A stretch of DNA of 64,000 nt from Streptococcus parasanguinis CC87K (GTDB taxonomy: Bacteria; Bacillota; Bacilli; Lactobacillales; Streptococcaceae): contig NZ_KI669404.1 in assembly GCF_000507765.1 (NCBI RefSeq), positions 1-64,000 of the forward strand, read 5' to 3'. Of the stretch, positions 1 to 8,618 are shown in pieces; the stretch's first letter is position 1, and the number at the start of each line of letters is the position of its first letter. A program made the translations under genes and the position numbers. The notes beneath the pieces were generated by a model. It was not told the DNA's origin and searched no databases. It saw only the letters and a list, made by a program, of their open reading frames with translations.

Positions 1-9
1 GCTTTAGAT

Positions 10-83
10 CGGGAAGTAGCTCAGCTTGGTAGAGTACTTGGTTTGGGACCAAGGTGTCGCAGGTTCGAATCCTGTCTTCCCGA
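10..83 (+). tRNA. tRNA-Pro (TGG)
   Basis: Full cloverleaf with a 7-bp acceptor stem and the GTTCGAATC T-loop. The anticodon loop carries TGG. No CCA is encoded at the 3' end. First of nine closely packed tRNA genes; such arrays in streptococci usually follow an rRNA operon, which would lie before the window. Confidence 0.95.
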
Positions 84-89
84 TATTAT

Positions 90-163
90 GGCGGTGTAGC
101 TCAGCTGGCTAGAGCGTCCGGTTCATACCCGGGAGGTCGGGGGTTCGATCCCCTTCGCCGCTA
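90..163 (+). tRNA. tRNA-Met (CAT), probably elongator
   Basis: Cloverleaf with CAT anticodon and GGCGG/CCGCT acceptor ends. The body resembles Bacillus elongator Met tRNA as I remember it. Three CAT tRNAs occur in this array, so the identities are assigned by body sequence only. Confidence 0.85.
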
Positions 164-179
164 TATTGTTGATCTTGTT

Positions 180-253
180 GGACCTTTAGCTCAGCTGGTT
201 AGAGCTCTCGGCTCATAACCGAGTGGTCGTAGGTTCAAGTCCTACAAGGTCCA
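180..253 (+). tRNA. tRNA with CAT anticodon, probably Ile2 (lysidine)
   Basis: Cloverleaf with CAT anticodon and a GGACCTT/AAGGTCC acceptor stem. This stem resembles Firmicute tRNA-Ile2, in which TilS converts the C34 to lysidine so that AUA is read. Automated annotation may call it Met; the Ile2 assignment is inference. Confidence 0.8.
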
Positions 254-263
254 TTGTTATATT

Positions 264-353
264 GGAGGATTACCCAAGTCCGGCTGAAGGGAACGGTCTT
301 GAAAACCGTCAGGCGTGTAAAAGCGTGCGTGGGTTCGAATCCCACATCCTCCT
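264..353 (+). tRNA. tRNA-Ser (TGA)
   Basis: Class II tRNA with a long variable arm and TGA in the anticodon loop. Acceptor stem GGAGGAT/ATCCTCC is followed directly by T, so the discriminator base looks like T rather than the G usual for tRNA-Ser. Confidence 0.92.
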
Positions 354-366
354 TTTTTAAAATTAA

Positions 367-440
<74 letters not shown>

Positions 441-443
441 TTT

Positions 444-516
444 GGCTCGGTAGCTCAGTTGGTAGAGCAATGGATTGAAGCTCCATGTGTCGGCGGTTCG
501 ATTCCGTCTCGCGCCA
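444..516 (+). tRNA. tRNA-Phe (GAA)
   Basis: Cloverleaf with GAA in the anticodon loop. The acceptor strands GGCTCGG and TCGCGCC pair except for a T-C mismatch at position 4. Confidence 0.93.
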
Positions 517-532
517 TTTCTTTTATTAATAA

Positions 533-603
533 GCGGGTGTAGTTTAGTGGTAAAACTACAGCCTTCCAAGCTGTTGTCGCGAGTTCGATTCTCGTCACCC
601 GCT
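533..603 (+). tRNA. tRNA-Gly (TCC)
   Basis: Short 71-nt cloverleaf with GCGGGTG/CACCCGC acceptor stem and TCC anticodon. Confidence 0.94.
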
Positions 604-636
604 TTGAACATTAGTTCATTACCAAGTTTTTAACTT

Positions 637-710
<74 letters not shown>

Positions 711-714
711 TTTT

Positions 715-802
715 GGAGAATTACTCAAGAGGCTGAAGAGGACGGTTTGCTAAATCGTTAGGTCGGGTAACTGGCGCGGGGGTTCGAATCCCCCATTCTC
801 CG
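715..802 (+). tRNA. tRNA-Ser (GCT)
   Basis: Class II tRNA with long variable arm, GCT anticodon, acceptor GGAGAAT/ATTCTCC and discriminator G. Last tRNA of the array. Confidence 0.94.
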
Positions 803-813
803 TATAATTTCGA

Positions 814-843
814 AGTTTGAGATGTCATCTCAAACTATTTTTT
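814..843 (+). terminator. Terminator of the tRNA array
   Basis: Perfect 10-bp stem (814-823 with 827-836, loop GTC) followed by seven T. It ends transcription of the tRNA operon just before mreC and rules out an mreC start at 817, which would lie inside the hairpin. Confidence 0.85.
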
Positions 844-864
844 ATATTTTTGAAGGTTTTGTCT

Positions 865-1683
865 ATGTTCTTGAATCGTTTCTTAAAAGTTTTTAGTTTG
901 GTGTTTGTTTTGACTGTTTCAGGAATTTTATTTCTATTCCCATCTGTTAGAAATGCGATTGTTTCAAATTCTTCCGATCTATTAGCTATTGTTGATAAGG
1001 CTGTATCGGTACCATTTGTTCTTGTTGAATCTAAGGCAAATGATTTAAAAAATTTATCTGAATTAAATGATGAAAACCGCTCTTTAAAGTCACGTCTTTA
1101 TCAAAAGGATATTGACCAGTCAAAACTTAGTCGTTTGGAATCAGAAAATAAGGAATTGAAAGACTTGATCTCAATCAAAAATTCTGCATCTGGTTCTAAA
1201 CATGTTGTTAGTGAGATTATTGACCGTAATTATAGTTCTTGGGATCAGGAATTTGTAATTGATAAAGGTAGTTTAGATGGAATTACTGATTCTATGTTTG
1301 TTCTCTCATCTGGCGGGGTCATCGGTGTAGTAGATAGTACTGAGAAAAATTCTAGTAAAGTGAAATTATTGGTTGAAGATACTATTTCTTCACAACACCT
1401 AACGTTTAAAATCGAGAGTCAAGGTCAATCTATTTTTGCTTTATTAAATGGTTATGACGAGAAGACAGGTGAGTTTCGGTTGTTGCAAATTGGAGATCCA
1501 GTTGAAATTAAAAAAGGATCTCTGGTTTCAACAAGTGGTTTAGGAAAATATAAGAGTAGTGACTTACCTCTTGGTACAGTGACTTCTACTCAAAAGGCAT
1601 CTGATCAGTTAGGGCAAGAAATTCGTGTGAAACCAAAGGCTAATTTAGATGTCAATCGTTATGTACTATTGATTGGAGAGTAG
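865..1683 (+). CDS. mreC: Rod shape-determining protein MreC
   Basis: MreC is a bitopic membrane protein whose extracellular part organises peripheral peptidoglycan synthesis with MreD and class B penicillin-binding proteins. The protein has one N-terminal membrane helix (about residues 8-28), a coiled-coil stretch (about 58-100) and the C-terminal beta-rich MreC domain with the conserved pattern VIDKGSLDGI. I start at 865 because GAAGG lies 8 bases upstream; this gives 272 residues, the pneumococcal length. An in-frame ATG at 817 is inside the tRNA terminator. Directly followed by mreD. No actin-like mreB is seen, as expected for ovococci. Confidence 0.93.
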   Translation: MFLNRFLKVFSLVFVLTVSGILFLFPSVRNAIVSNSSDLLAIVDKAVSVPFVLVESKANDLKNLSELNDENRSLKSRLYQKDIDQSKLSRLESENKELKDLISIKNSASGSKHVVSEIIDRNYSSWDQEFVIDKGSLDGITDSMFVLSSGGVIGVVDSTEKNSSKVKLLVEDTISSQHLTFKIESQGQSIFALLNGYDEKTGEFRLLQIGDPVEIKKGSLVSTSGLGKYKSSDLPLGTVTSTQKASDQLGQEIRVKPKANLDVNRYVLLIGE

Positions 1684-1684
1684 T

Positions 1685-2185
1685 GTGAAAGTAATACGTA
1701 AGTACCATTTTTTCCCTTTAATCTTATTCTTATCTTTATTTGTTGATGGGCAGATCTCTTTTCTTATTACTCGTTTTTGTCCAAGCTCCTTTGAACCTAC
1801 TTCATTTTTATTTCTATATGGTTTTATGTTACTGAGCCTCTATTTCTCGGAGGTAGCTAGTATTTGGTTGGGAATCCTCTTTGGTTTTTGTTTTGATGTG
1901 TATTTTTTACGCACTATAGGAATTGCCTTTCTAGTCTTCCCTTTGTTACAGGTTATTTTTTATCGGTGTAATCAGATTATTTTGGTCAATCGATTGACTC
2001 GTTTTTTTACATTTTTATTAACGATTCTAATATTTCAGATTTCAACCAATCTTCTTCTGATTATTTTTATTGGTATAAAATTCAACTGGATTACTCTCAT
2101 TATCCATCAAATTGCGCCTAGTTTAATTTTGAATGTGCTTCTAATGATCGTATTACAGCCTTTACTTGAAAAGATTTATTTATAA
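1685..2185 (+). CDS. mreD: Rod shape-determining protein MreD
   Basis: Small very hydrophobic protein of 166 residues with about five membrane helices, typical of MreD, the membrane partner of MreC in cell elongation. Start chosen at the GTG at 1685, one base past the mreC stop, because TTGGAGAG sits 5 bases upstream; an ATG at 1673 has no such site and overlaps mreC. The arrangement implies one transcript and coupled translation with mreC. Confidence 0.9.
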   Translation: MKVIRKYHFFPLILFLSLFVDGQISFLITRFCPSSFEPTSFLFLYGFMLLSLYFSEVASIWLGILFGFCFDVYFLRTIGIAFLVFPLLQVIFYRCNQIILVNRLTRFFTFLLTILIFQISTNLLLIIFIGIKFNWITLIIHQIAPSLILNVLLMIVLQPLLEKIYL

Positions 2186-2199
2186 ACTCGAAATAAAAA

Positions 2200-2216
2200 T
2201 GTAACAATAGCGTAAT
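2200..2216 (+). promoter_or_regulatory. WalR (VicR) box before pcsB
   Basis: TGTAAC-AATAG-CGTAAT closely fits the WalR direct repeat (two TGTNA-type halves with a 5-base spacer). WalRK is known to activate pcsB in pneumococcus. The box lies 21 bases before the -10 element. Confidence 0.7.
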
Positions 2217-2234
2217 ATAAATTTTCAAAAAATT

Positions 2235-2243
2235 TGTTATACT
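2235..2243 (+). promoter_or_regulatory. pcsB promoter, extended -10
   Basis: TGTTATACT is an extended -10 sequence. No good -35 is seen; the WalR box upstream would supply activation. Confidence 0.7.
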
Positions 2244-2278
2244 AGTTAGTGTCTTATTAGAAAGGGAAAATTTATCTA

Positions 2279-3520
2279 ATGAAGAAAAAATTATTTGCCA
2301 CAATCTTATTGAGTACAGTTGCTTTATCACAAGGTGCTGTTGTAGCAGGTGTATCAGCTGACTCAACAGATGATAAGATTGCTGCTCAAGATAACAAAAT
2401 CAATAGTATTAATCAACAACAACAAAGTGCACAAGCTCAGGTAGATCAAATCCAAGGTCAAGTATCTGAAATTAAACAACAACAAGAAAATCTTCAAGCT
2501 GAAAATGACCGTTTGAATGAAGAATCTGAACGATTGTCAGCTGAGATCGATGAGTTGTCAAAAAATATTGTTGCTCGTCAAGAATCACTTGCAAATCAAG
2601 CACGTAGTGCTCAAACAACTGGGACTGCAACAAGCTATATTAATGCGATTGTTAGCTCTGGATCTTTGACAGAAGCTATCTCACGTATTTCTGCTATGAA
2701 TGAAATTGCAGATGCTAACAACAAAATGTTGCAAGAGCAAAAACGTGATAAAGAAGACATTGCACAAAAACAAAAAGAAAACAACGACGCTATCAATACT
2801 GTTATTGCAAATAAACAGCAATTAGAAGATGATGCGCAAGCTTTGTCAACTAAAGAAGCTGAGTTGAAAGTGGCACAATTGAATTTGGCAGCTGAAAAAT
2901 CATCTGCTGAAAACGAAAAGAACGCTTTGTTGCAACAAAAAGCTGAAGCTGAAAAAGCGGCAGCGGCAGCAGCGGCAGCCGAAGCAGCTTACCGTGCAAA
3001 ACAAAAGGAACAACAAGCAGCTGTGAAAGCTTCTGCAAATACTACCCTTCAAGCACAAGTTCAGGCAGCAGCACAAACACCTGCTGCAACACCAGCGGCT
3101 GCACAAACTCAAGCAGCAGCTCAACCTGCTGTTCAAACTCAAGCAGCAGCAGCACCAGTAGCAACTACTTCTCGTCCAACTTATAGTACATCTGCATCAT
3201 CTTATCCAGTTGGTGAATGTACTTGGGGTGCAAAAGTCTTAGCTCCATGGGCTGGCGATTACTGGGGTAACGGTGCTCAATGGGCAGCAAGTGCAGCGGC
3301 TGCTGGATTCCGTACAGGATCTCAACCACAAGTTGGTGCTATTGCATGTTGGAATGATGGTGGATATGGACACGTAGCAGTCGTCACAGCTGTTCAATCT
3401 ACAACAAGCATCCAAGTTTCTGAATCTAACTATTTAGGAGTTCGTAGTATTGGAAACTACCGTGGATGGTTTAACCCAGTCAATGCTCAAGGTACTGTTA
3501 CTTATATCTATCCAAACTAA
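2279..3520 (+). CDS. pcsB: Peptidoglycan hydrolase PcsB (CHAP domain)
   Basis: Secreted hydrolase or scaffold that splits daughter cells, working with the FtsEX complex at the septum. Signal peptide about residues 1-27, a long Gln/Glu-rich coiled coil (about 30-230), an Ala/Gln/Pro-rich linker (about 230-300) and a C-terminal CHAP domain. The catalytic pair is visible: Cys314 in GECTWGAK and His365 in GGYGHVAVV, 51 residues apart as in pneumococcal PcsB. Length 413, slightly longer than the pneumococcal protein because of the linker. Start has GAAAGGG upstream. A second CHAP protein at 22173 shares the catalytic domain. Confidence 0.95.
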   Translation: MKKKLFATILLSTVALSQGAVVAGVSADSTDDKIAAQDNKINSINQQQQSAQAQVDQIQGQVSEIKQQQENLQAENDRLNEESERLSAEIDELSKNIVARQESLANQARSAQTTGTATSYINAIVSSGSLTEAISRISAMNEIADANNKMLQEQKRDKEDIAQKQKENNDAINTVIANKQQLEDDAQALSTKEAELKVAQLNLAAEKSSAENEKNALLQQKAEAEKAAAAAAAAEAAYRAKQKEQQAAVKASANTTLQAQVQAAAQTPAATPAAAQTQAAAQPAVQTQAAAAPVATTSRPTYSTSASSYPVGECTWGAKVLAPWAGDYWGNGAQWAASAAAAGFRTGSQPQVGAIACWNDGGYGHVAVVTAVQSTTSIQVSESNYLGVRSIGNYRGWFNPVNAQGTVTYIYPN

Positions 3521-3530
3521 AAATCATCAT

Positions 3531-3565
3531 GAAGCGGGACAAAGGTTCTGCTTCTTTTATTTTTC
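3531..3565 (+). terminator. Terminator after pcsB
   Basis: Ten-pair stem with two G-U pairs (3531-3540 with 3545-3554), loop AAAG, followed by a T-rich tract. Ends the mreCD-pcsB region. Confidence 0.8.
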
Positions 3566-3600
3566 AGATTTTTTCTTTTGTATTTTCCATAAATTAATAT

Positions 3601-3629
3601 TTGAATATTTGCTTAAAAAGCGATAAAAT
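3601..3629 (+). promoter_or_regulatory. prs promoter
   Basis: TTGAAT, a 17-base spacer, then TAAAAT at 3624-3629, about 60 bases before the prs start. Confidence 0.65.
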
Positions 3630-3691
3630 GATTACAGGAGAAATTTGTGCTGACTGTACAATATGGTTTTTAGATTTTACTGGAGGAAATC

Positions 3692-4666
3692 ATGTCATTT
3701 TCTGATTTAATGCTCTTTGCTTTGTCGTCAAATCAAGAATTGGCTCAACGTGTGTCTCGTGAAATGGGGCTACCGCTTGGAAAGTCAACGGTTCGTCAAT
3801 TTTCTGATGGAGAAATTCAGGTTAATATTGAAGAATCAATTCGTGGGAAAGATGTTTATATTTTGCAATCCACTAGCTCACCGGTTAACGATAATCTAAT
3901 GGAAATTTTGATTATGGTAGATGCGTTGAAACGGGCTAGTGCGCAATCCATTAATGTGGTGATGCCATATTACGGCTATGCTCGTCAAGACCGGAAAGCT
4001 CGAGCTCGTGAACCAATCACTTCTAAGTTGGTAGCCAATATGCTTGAGGTTGCTGGTGTTGATCGCCTCTTGACAATTGATTTGCACGCCGCTCAGATTC
4101 AAGGTTTCTTTGATATTCCTGTTGACCACTTGATGGGTGCGCCTTTGATCGCCGACTATTTTGAACGTCGTGGGATGATTGGGAAAGACTATGTTGTTGT
4201 CAGTCCAGACCATGGTGGTGTGACTCGTGCTCGAAAATTAGCTGAATTTTTGAAGACACCGATTGCGATTATTGATAAACGTCGAAGTGTCGATAAGATG
4301 AATACGAGTGAAGTGATGAATATCATTGGGAGTGTTGAAGGCAAGACTTGTATTTTGATTGATGATATGATTGATACAGCTGGTACAATCTGTCATGCTG
4401 CGGATGCCCTTGCAGAAGCAGGTGCTGTTGAAGTTTATGCGAGCTGTACTCACCCTGTATTATCAGGCCCAGCGATGGACAACATCCAAAAATCAGCCAT
4501 TAAGAAGTTGGTCGTGTTGGATACGATTTATCTACCAGAAGATCGATTGATTGATAAGATTGAGCAAATTTCGATTGCGAAACTTCTTGCAGAGGCCATT
4601 GTTCGCATTCACGAAAATCGTCCGCTTTCCCCTCTGTTTGAAATCGGAAATGCCAAAAAATGTTAA
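3692..4666 (+). CDS. prs: Ribose-phosphate pyrophosphokinase (PRPP synthase)
   Basis: Makes PRPP from ribose 5-phosphate and ATP; PRPP feeds the purine genes later in this window as well as pyrimidine, NAD, His and Trp synthesis. Family landmarks: FSDGEIQV near residue 38, the flexible [11 protein letters not shown] loop, [17 protein letters not shown], and the PRPP-binding loop [12 protein letters not shown]. Length 324. GGAGG lies before the ATG. Own promoter and terminator, so a single-gene unit. Streptococci often carry two prs copies; which one this is cannot be told here. Confidence 0.94.
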   Translation: MSFSDLMLFALSSNQELAQRVSREMGLPLGKSTVRQFSDGEIQVNIEESIRGKDVYILQSTSSPVNDNLMEILIMVDALKRASAQSINVVMPYYGYARQDRKARAREPITSKLVANMLEVAGVDRLLTIDLHAAQIQGFFDIPVDHLMGAPLIADYFERRGMIGKDYVVVSPDHGGVTRARKLAEFLKTPIAIIDKRRSVDKMNTSEVMNIIGSVEGKTCILIDDMIDTAGTICHAADALAEAGAVEVYASCTHPVLSGPAMDNIQKSAIKKLVVLDTIYLPEDRLIDKIEQISIAKLLAEAIVRIHENRPLSPLFEIGNAKKC

Positions 4667-4673
4667 CAATAAG

Positions 4674-4697
4674 GAGGCTGGAGACCAGCCTCTTTTG
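4674..4697 (+). terminator. Terminator after prs
   Basis: Perfect 8-bp stem GAGGCTGG/CCAGCCTC with loop AGA, followed by TTTT. Confidence 0.85.
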
Positions 4698-4714
4698 TAT
4701 AGGAGGAAATACAG

Positions 4715-4855
4715 ATGGAAATTAGAAAATGGTTGGAAAATCTAAAAAAAGAAAAAAAACGGGGAAAATTGGTTCAAGCAGCTCAAAAATTAGAAAGTAA
4801 GGCAGATCCAAGTTTGCCAAAAAAGACTCTGCCCAAAAATCGTGCGGTAAAATAG
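4715..4855 (+). CDS. Small basic protein of 46 residues, unknown
   Basis: Not recognised. ATG at 4715 has an excellent AGGAGG at 4701-4706. The product is 46 residues, rich in Lys and Glu, with an amphipathic N-terminal half (MEIRKWLENLKKEKKRGK) and a Pro/Lys tail ending LPKNRAVK. No signal peptide or membrane segment, so probably cytoplasmic. It lies just after the prs terminator and may depend on read-through. Its tail resembles that of the secreted protein at 5136 (LPKTSAVK), which may be chance. The strong ribosome site is the main support. Confidence 0.55.
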   Translation: MEIRKWLENLKKEKKRGKLVQAAQKLESKADPSLPKKTLPKNRAVK

Positions 4856-5053
4856 GAAATGATTGGAGAGGAAAAGAAGAGGGGATTGGTTAAATTAGGG
4901 AAGTTCGGTGTATTTCATAGAGAAACGATTGAGTAAAAGTATCCAAAAACTGAATAATTCTAATAGATGAGTATAATATGTTACTAAATCGTAATTTTAG
5001 GGATCAAATAGGAAGAAATCTTAAACTTTTTTTAAAAAATTGAAGAAAAACTC
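4856..5053. other. Gene-free stretch before the secreted protein
   Basis: AT-rich DNA without a credible gene. The only clear signal is the promoter at its right edge (5054-5082). Confidence 0.6.
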
Positions 5054-5082
5054 TTGACATAGGGAGAATATCCTAGTATACT
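5054..5082 (+). promoter_or_regulatory. Strong consensus promoter
   Basis: TTGACA, exactly 17 bases, TATACT. The transcript would start near 5090 and carry a small GTTAC-GAA-GTAAC hairpin (5091-5103) at its 5' end. The best sigma-70-type promoter in the window, suggesting high expression of the secreted protein. Confidence 0.85.
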
Positions 5083-5135
5083 TATCATAGTTACGAAGTA
5101 ACGAATATTTTTAAAAATAAAAAGGAGATAAAACA

Positions 5136-5570
5136 ATGAAAAAAGTTTTATTATCATCAGTAGCAGCACTTGCTGTATTTGCAGCAGCAACACCAGTTTT
5201 CGCTAACAACCAAGGTTATGTTCATACAGGAGATCTTGACAACAACAAACCTGTTGAAGGAAAAGACTTCTTCGTAGATGACGCATCTAAAGAATTTAGC
5301 AATGAACTTACTCCAGCAGCTAAAAACGGTCTTAACAATGTTGATGCTGACTCAACTAAAGATAAAATTAAAGCAGCTGGTGAAACAGTTAAACCTAAAT
5401 TGGATGAAAATGGTAAACCAATTCCAGGTGAATTCGTAGTTGAAGGTGCAGCTAAAGCTGATGCTAAAGCTGATGCTAAAACTGAAGAAAACAAAGATGC
5501 TAAAAAAGACGCTAAAGCTCCAGCAGCTGCAGGTCAAAAAGCTCTTCCAAAAACAAGCGCAGTTAAATAA
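5136..5570 (+). CDS. Small secreted protein with C-terminal LPKTSAVK
   Basis: Family not recognised. 144 residues: signal peptide with cleavage likely after VFA (about residue 23), a globular-looking acidic part (about 24-95), then a low-complexity Ala/Lys/Asp/Glu tail (about 96-135) like the wall-spanning region of surface proteins. It ends LPKTS (137-141) plus AVK. This resembles a sortase LPXTG motif, but there is no hydrophobic segment or charged tail after it, and a terminator follows the stop at once, so no lost anchor is seen downstream. AAGGAG precedes the ATG. The next gene is a sortase. Whether LPKTS is processed is unknown. Confidence 0.85.
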   Translation: MKKVLLSSVAALAVFAAATPVFANNQGYVHTGDLDNNKPVEGKDFFVDDASKEFSNELTPAAKNGLNNVDADSTKDKIKAAGETVKPKLDENGKPIPGEFVVEGAAKADAKADAKTEENKDAKKDAKAPAAAGQKALPKTSAVK

Positions 5571-5591
5571 TTTGATTATTAATTAGCTCAT

Positions 5592-5630
5592 AAAAATATC
5601 ACTGAGTCCTTGGGCTCAGTGATATTTTTT
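5592..5630 (+). terminator. Strong terminator between secreted protein and sortase
   Basis: Nearly perfect stem of about 17 pairs (5592-5609 with 5612-5629), one G-T pair, ending in six T. Confidence 0.92.
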
Positions 5631-5661
5631 AGAGAAAATATCTAATAGGAGAGTTTATTTT

Positions 5662-6519
5662 ATGAAACGTTCTGCAAAAAAAACATCTTCAGGTGGGAAG
5701 ATTGTTGGGCTATTTGTCGCTCTTTTAGCAGTTGTTGTGGTGGTTGCCGGATTTTTATTCTTTAATCCATTTGGTGGAAAGGCCTCTAATACGGCTAAGA
5801 AAACAAATGGTTCTTCAACCAGTGCTTCATCACAGACTGTAAAGTATGAACCTAGCCAAGAAGAAAAAGATTACCTAAAAAATCGGTTTGAACAATTGAC
5901 GGCCGTAAACCCTGAAACGATTGCCTATGTTTATGCTCCTGGTACTCAGTTGGATGAGCCGGTAGTACAAACTGGTGATAATGCCACTTATTTGGATAAG
6001 ACCTTTGATGGTGGCTATCAACCATATTTGGGAACAGTCTTCATGGATACTGATAACAAGAAGAATTTTAGTGACCGTTTGACCTGGCTCTTTGGCCATG
6101 CTCGTGGTAGTAAGGTTGCTGATCACCGGATGTTTAATGATGTGAATTTTTATGATAAGCAAGAATTCTTTGATCAACATCCATATGTTGTCATTGAAAC
6201 ACCTGAGCGTAAGTATTATTATGAAGCTATGTGCTTGGTCATTGTTCCTGAAACAACTGCTTTTTATCGTACTAGCTTTAAAGACGATAAAGACTTTACA
6301 ACTCAGTTGAAGAAGGTTTATGAGGATGGTCAAACCAAGAATCCTAATATTAAGATCAAGGCATCTGATAAGTATTTAGTATTGTCAACTTGTCGTGAAG
6401 AGGATGAAACGATTCGTTCTAACCTCTACCTTCGTCAAATTCCTGATTCAGAAATGAAGGATTTTGTGGCAAAACATGCGGATCAATTGAAATATGTGGC
6501 AACACGTGGTCAAGAATAA
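5662..6519 (+). CDS. Class B-like sortase
   Basis: Membrane-anchored cysteine transpeptidase expected to join secreted proteins to the cell wall or to one another. N-terminal membrane helix about residues 15-36, Ser/Thr/Asn-rich linker to about 60, then the sortase barrel. Catalytic residues are visible: His146 in FGHARGS, Cys244 in LSTCREE and Arg252. The long insertion between His and Cys (98 residues) and the helix-rich middle are class B features; Cys-Arg spacing of 8 is a little shorter than I recall for SrtB. GGAG lies before the ATG. The preceding small secreted protein is the obvious candidate substrate. Class is inferred from motifs only. Confidence 0.85.
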   Translation: MKRSAKKTSSGGKIVGLFVALLAVVVVVAGFLFFNPFGGKASNTAKKTNGSSTSASSQTVKYEPSQEEKDYLKNRFEQLTAVNPETIAYVYAPGTQLDEPVVQTGDNATYLDKTFDGGYQPYLGTVFMDTDNKKNFSDRLTWLFGHARGSKVADHRMFNDVNFYDKQEFFDQHPYVVIETPERKYYYEAMCLVIVPETTAFYRTSFKDDKDFTTQLKKVYEDGQTKNPNIKIKASDKYLVLSTCREEDETIRSNLYLRQIPDSEMKDFVAKHADQLKYVATRGQE

Positions 6520-6526
6520 TGACTTG

Positions 6527-6555
6527 AAAGACTTAGCATTGCTAAGTCTTTTTTG
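6527..6555 (+). terminator. Terminator after the sortase
   Basis: Perfect 11-bp stem (6527-6537 with 6541-6551), loop ATT, T tract. Confidence 0.9.
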
Positions 6556-6617
6556 CATGGAAGGATTTTTGAAAAGTCCTTTGGAGGTAAGCAAAAGGTG
6601 GGGACCTGGCTGTTCTT

Positions 6618-6646
6618 TTGCGATGGGGTACTATTTATAGTATAAT
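6618..6646 (+). promoter_or_regulatory. Promoter of aminotransferase-recO-plsX-acpP
   Basis: TTGCGA, 17-base spacer, TATAAT at 6641-6646, 28 bases before the aminotransferase ATG. Confidence 0.75.
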
Positions 6647-6673
6647 GAATATAAGTGTTTTTGGAGGTGTTCT

Positions 6674-7855
6674 ATGGACTTAACGAAACGTTTTAATAAA
6701 AATCTGAATCGGATTGAAGTATCTTTGATTCGTCAGTTCGATCAATCAATTTCTTCCATTCCTGGTGTCTTGCGTTTGACTTTAGGGGAACCGGATTTTA
6801 CAACTCCTGAACATATAAAAGAAGCAGGAAAGACTGCTATTGATGCGAATTTTAGCCATTACACTGGGATGAGTGGGTTGCTGGCTTTGCGTGAGGCTGC
6901 GAGTCAGTTTGTGGCTGATAAATATGGTATTCACTACCGTCCTGAGGATGAGATATTGGTGACGATTGGTGCGACTGAAGCCTTGTCTGCCACCTTGACA
7001 GCAATCTTGGAGCCTGGTGATGTAGTGCTATTACCTGCTCCGGCTTATCCTGGTTATGAACCGATTATAAATTTGGTGGGAGCAGATGTTGTTGAAATTG
7101 ATACGACAGCAGATCGTTTTGTCTTGACGCCTGAAAAGTTGGAAAAGGCGATTTTAGAGCAGGGTGAAAAATTGAAGGCTGTTATCCTTAACTATCCAGC
7201 TAATCCAACGGGTGTCACTTATTCGCGCAAACAGATGTCAGAATTGGCTGCTGTCTTGAAAAAATATGAGATTTTTGTCATCTGTGATGAAGTGTATTCA
7301 GAGCTGACTTATACAGGGGAAGCACATGTTTCCATGGCAACATTTATCCCTGAGCAGACCATTGTTATTAATGGCTTGTCTAAATCTCATGCCATGACAG
7401 GCTGGCGACTTGGCTTTATCTTTGCTCCGGCTGTATTGACAGCTCAACTCATCAAGAGTCATCAGTATTTGGTAACAGCTGCTGGAACGATGAACCAGTA
7501 TGCTGCGATTGAGGCCTTGACTGCTGGTCGGGATGATGCAGAGCCGATGAAGAAGGAATATGTGAAACGTCGGGATTATATCATCGAAAAGATGTCTGCG
7601 CTTGGATTTGAGATGATTAAGCCAGATGGAGCCTTTTATATTTTTGCTAAAATCCCAGCTGGTTATAATCAAGATTCCTTTGCTTTCTTACAAGATTTTG
7701 CGCGTGAAAAAGCGGTTGCTTTCATTCCTGGTGCTGCTTTTGGACAATATGGTGAAGGTTATGTGCGCTTGTCGTATGCAGCCAGCATGGAGGTTATCAA
7801 GGAAGCTATGAAACGCTTGAAGGAGTATATGGAAGAACATGCTGGAGTCAATTGA
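6674..7855 (+). CDS. araT: PLP-dependent class I aminotransferase (aromatic/aspartate type)
   Basis: Transfers amino groups between amino acids and 2-oxoacids in the cytoplasm. Fold type I features: [10 protein letters not shown] near the N-terminus, [17 protein letters not shown], and the PLP-binding Lys237 in [12 protein letters not shown], plus RLSYA near the end. 393 residues, normal length. The same gene precedes recO in pneumococcus, where it is called aromatic amino acid aminotransferase; substrate choice cannot be read from sequence. GGAGG lies before the ATG. The last 17 bases overlap recO. Confidence 0.9.
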   Translation: MDLTKRFNKNLNRIEVSLIRQFDQSISSIPGVLRLTLGEPDFTTPEHIKEAGKTAIDANFSHYTGMSGLLALREAASQFVADKYGIHYRPEDEILVTIGATEALSATLTAILEPGDVVLLPAPAYPGYEPIINLVGADVVEIDTTADRFVLTPEKLEKAILEQGEKLKAVILNYPANPTGVTYSRKQMSELAAVLKKYEIFVICDEVYSELTYTGEAHVSMATFIPEQTIVINGLSKSHAMTGWRLGFIFAPAVLTAQLIKSHQYLVTAAGTMNQYAAIEALTAGRDDAEPMKKEYVKRRDYIIEKMSALGFEMIKPDGAFYIFAKIPAGYNQDSFAFLQDFAREKAVAFIPGAAFGQYGEGYVRLSYAASMEVIKEAMKRLKEYMEEHAGVN

Positions 7856-8618
7856 GACCCGGGGAATTGTACTGTATAATCGGGAGTTTCGTGAGGATGA
7901 CAAGCTGGTCAAAATCTTCACGGAGAAGTCAGGTAAGCGGATGTTTTTTGTGAAACATGCGGGGAAATCACGGTTGAATCCCATGTTACAACCATTGGTA
8001 ACGGCGGATATGTTGCTGAAAATCAATGATGATGGGTTGAGTTATATTGATGATTTTCAAGATGTGCAGGTTTATAAGAAAATCAATGCAGATCTTTTTG
8101 CCCTTTCTTATGCGACCTATGTTTTGGCGCTTGCGGATGCCAGTATTCAGGATAATCAGGTGGATCCGGCCTTGTTTACTTTTTTGGAAAAGACCCTGTC
8201 TTTGATGGAAGAAGGCTTGGATTATGAGGTTTTGACCAATATTTTTGAGATTCAGATTCTATCGCGGTTTGGGGTTGTCTTGAATCTGCATGAATGCTGT
8301 TTCTGCCATCGGGTTGGCCTTCCTTTTGACTATTCCTTCCGGTATAGTGGGGTCCTTTGTCCGGATCATTATGATCAGGATGAGAGACGCGCTCACTGGC
8401 ATCCAAATGTTCTCTATTTATTGGATCAGTTTCAAGCAGTGCGATTCAGTGAGCTAGAGACGATTTCTCTACAAGCGGAGATGAAAGCAGCTCTACGTCA
8501 GGCAATTGATCAGTTGTATGAGGAGTATGTAGGGATCCATTTAAAAGCTAAAAAGTTTATCGATTCCTTAAGTGATTGGGGAGCGATTATGAAAGATTCA
8601 TCTGGAGGTGAAACATGA
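7839..8618 (+). CDS. recO: DNA repair protein RecO
   Basis: RecO helps load RecA on SSB-coated single strands together with RecF and RecR. N-terminal OB fold (about 1-80, with [19 protein letters not shown]), helical middle, and a zinc finger with Cys-x2-Cys in CCFCHR and Cys-x2-His in LCPDHYD. 259 residues, usual length. Overlaps the aminotransferase by 17 bases and plsX by 4, so translation is coupled along the operon. Confidence 0.94.
   Translation: MLESIETRGIVLYNREFREDDKLVKIFTEKSGKRMFFVKHAGKSRLNPMLQPLVTADMLLKINDDGLSYIDDFQDVQVYKKINADLFALSYATYVLALADASIQDNQVDPALFTFLEKTLSLMEEGLDYEVLTNIFEIQILSRFGVVLNLHECCFCHRVGLPFDYSFRYSGVLCPDHYDQDERRAHWHPNVLYLLDQFQAVRFSELETISLQAEMKAALRQAIDQLYEEYVGIHLKAKKFIDSLSDWGAIMKDSSGGET

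Noticed and set aside
817-864. Longer mreC start at 817
   Set aside because: Lies inside the tRNA-operon terminator hairpin, has no ribosome site, and would add residues not typical of MreC.
2941-3170. Ala/Gln-rich repetitive stretch in pcsB as a DNA repeat or CRISPR
   Set aside because: It is the codon-repeat linker of PcsB; no regular repeat-spacer pattern. No CRISPR array is seen anywhere.
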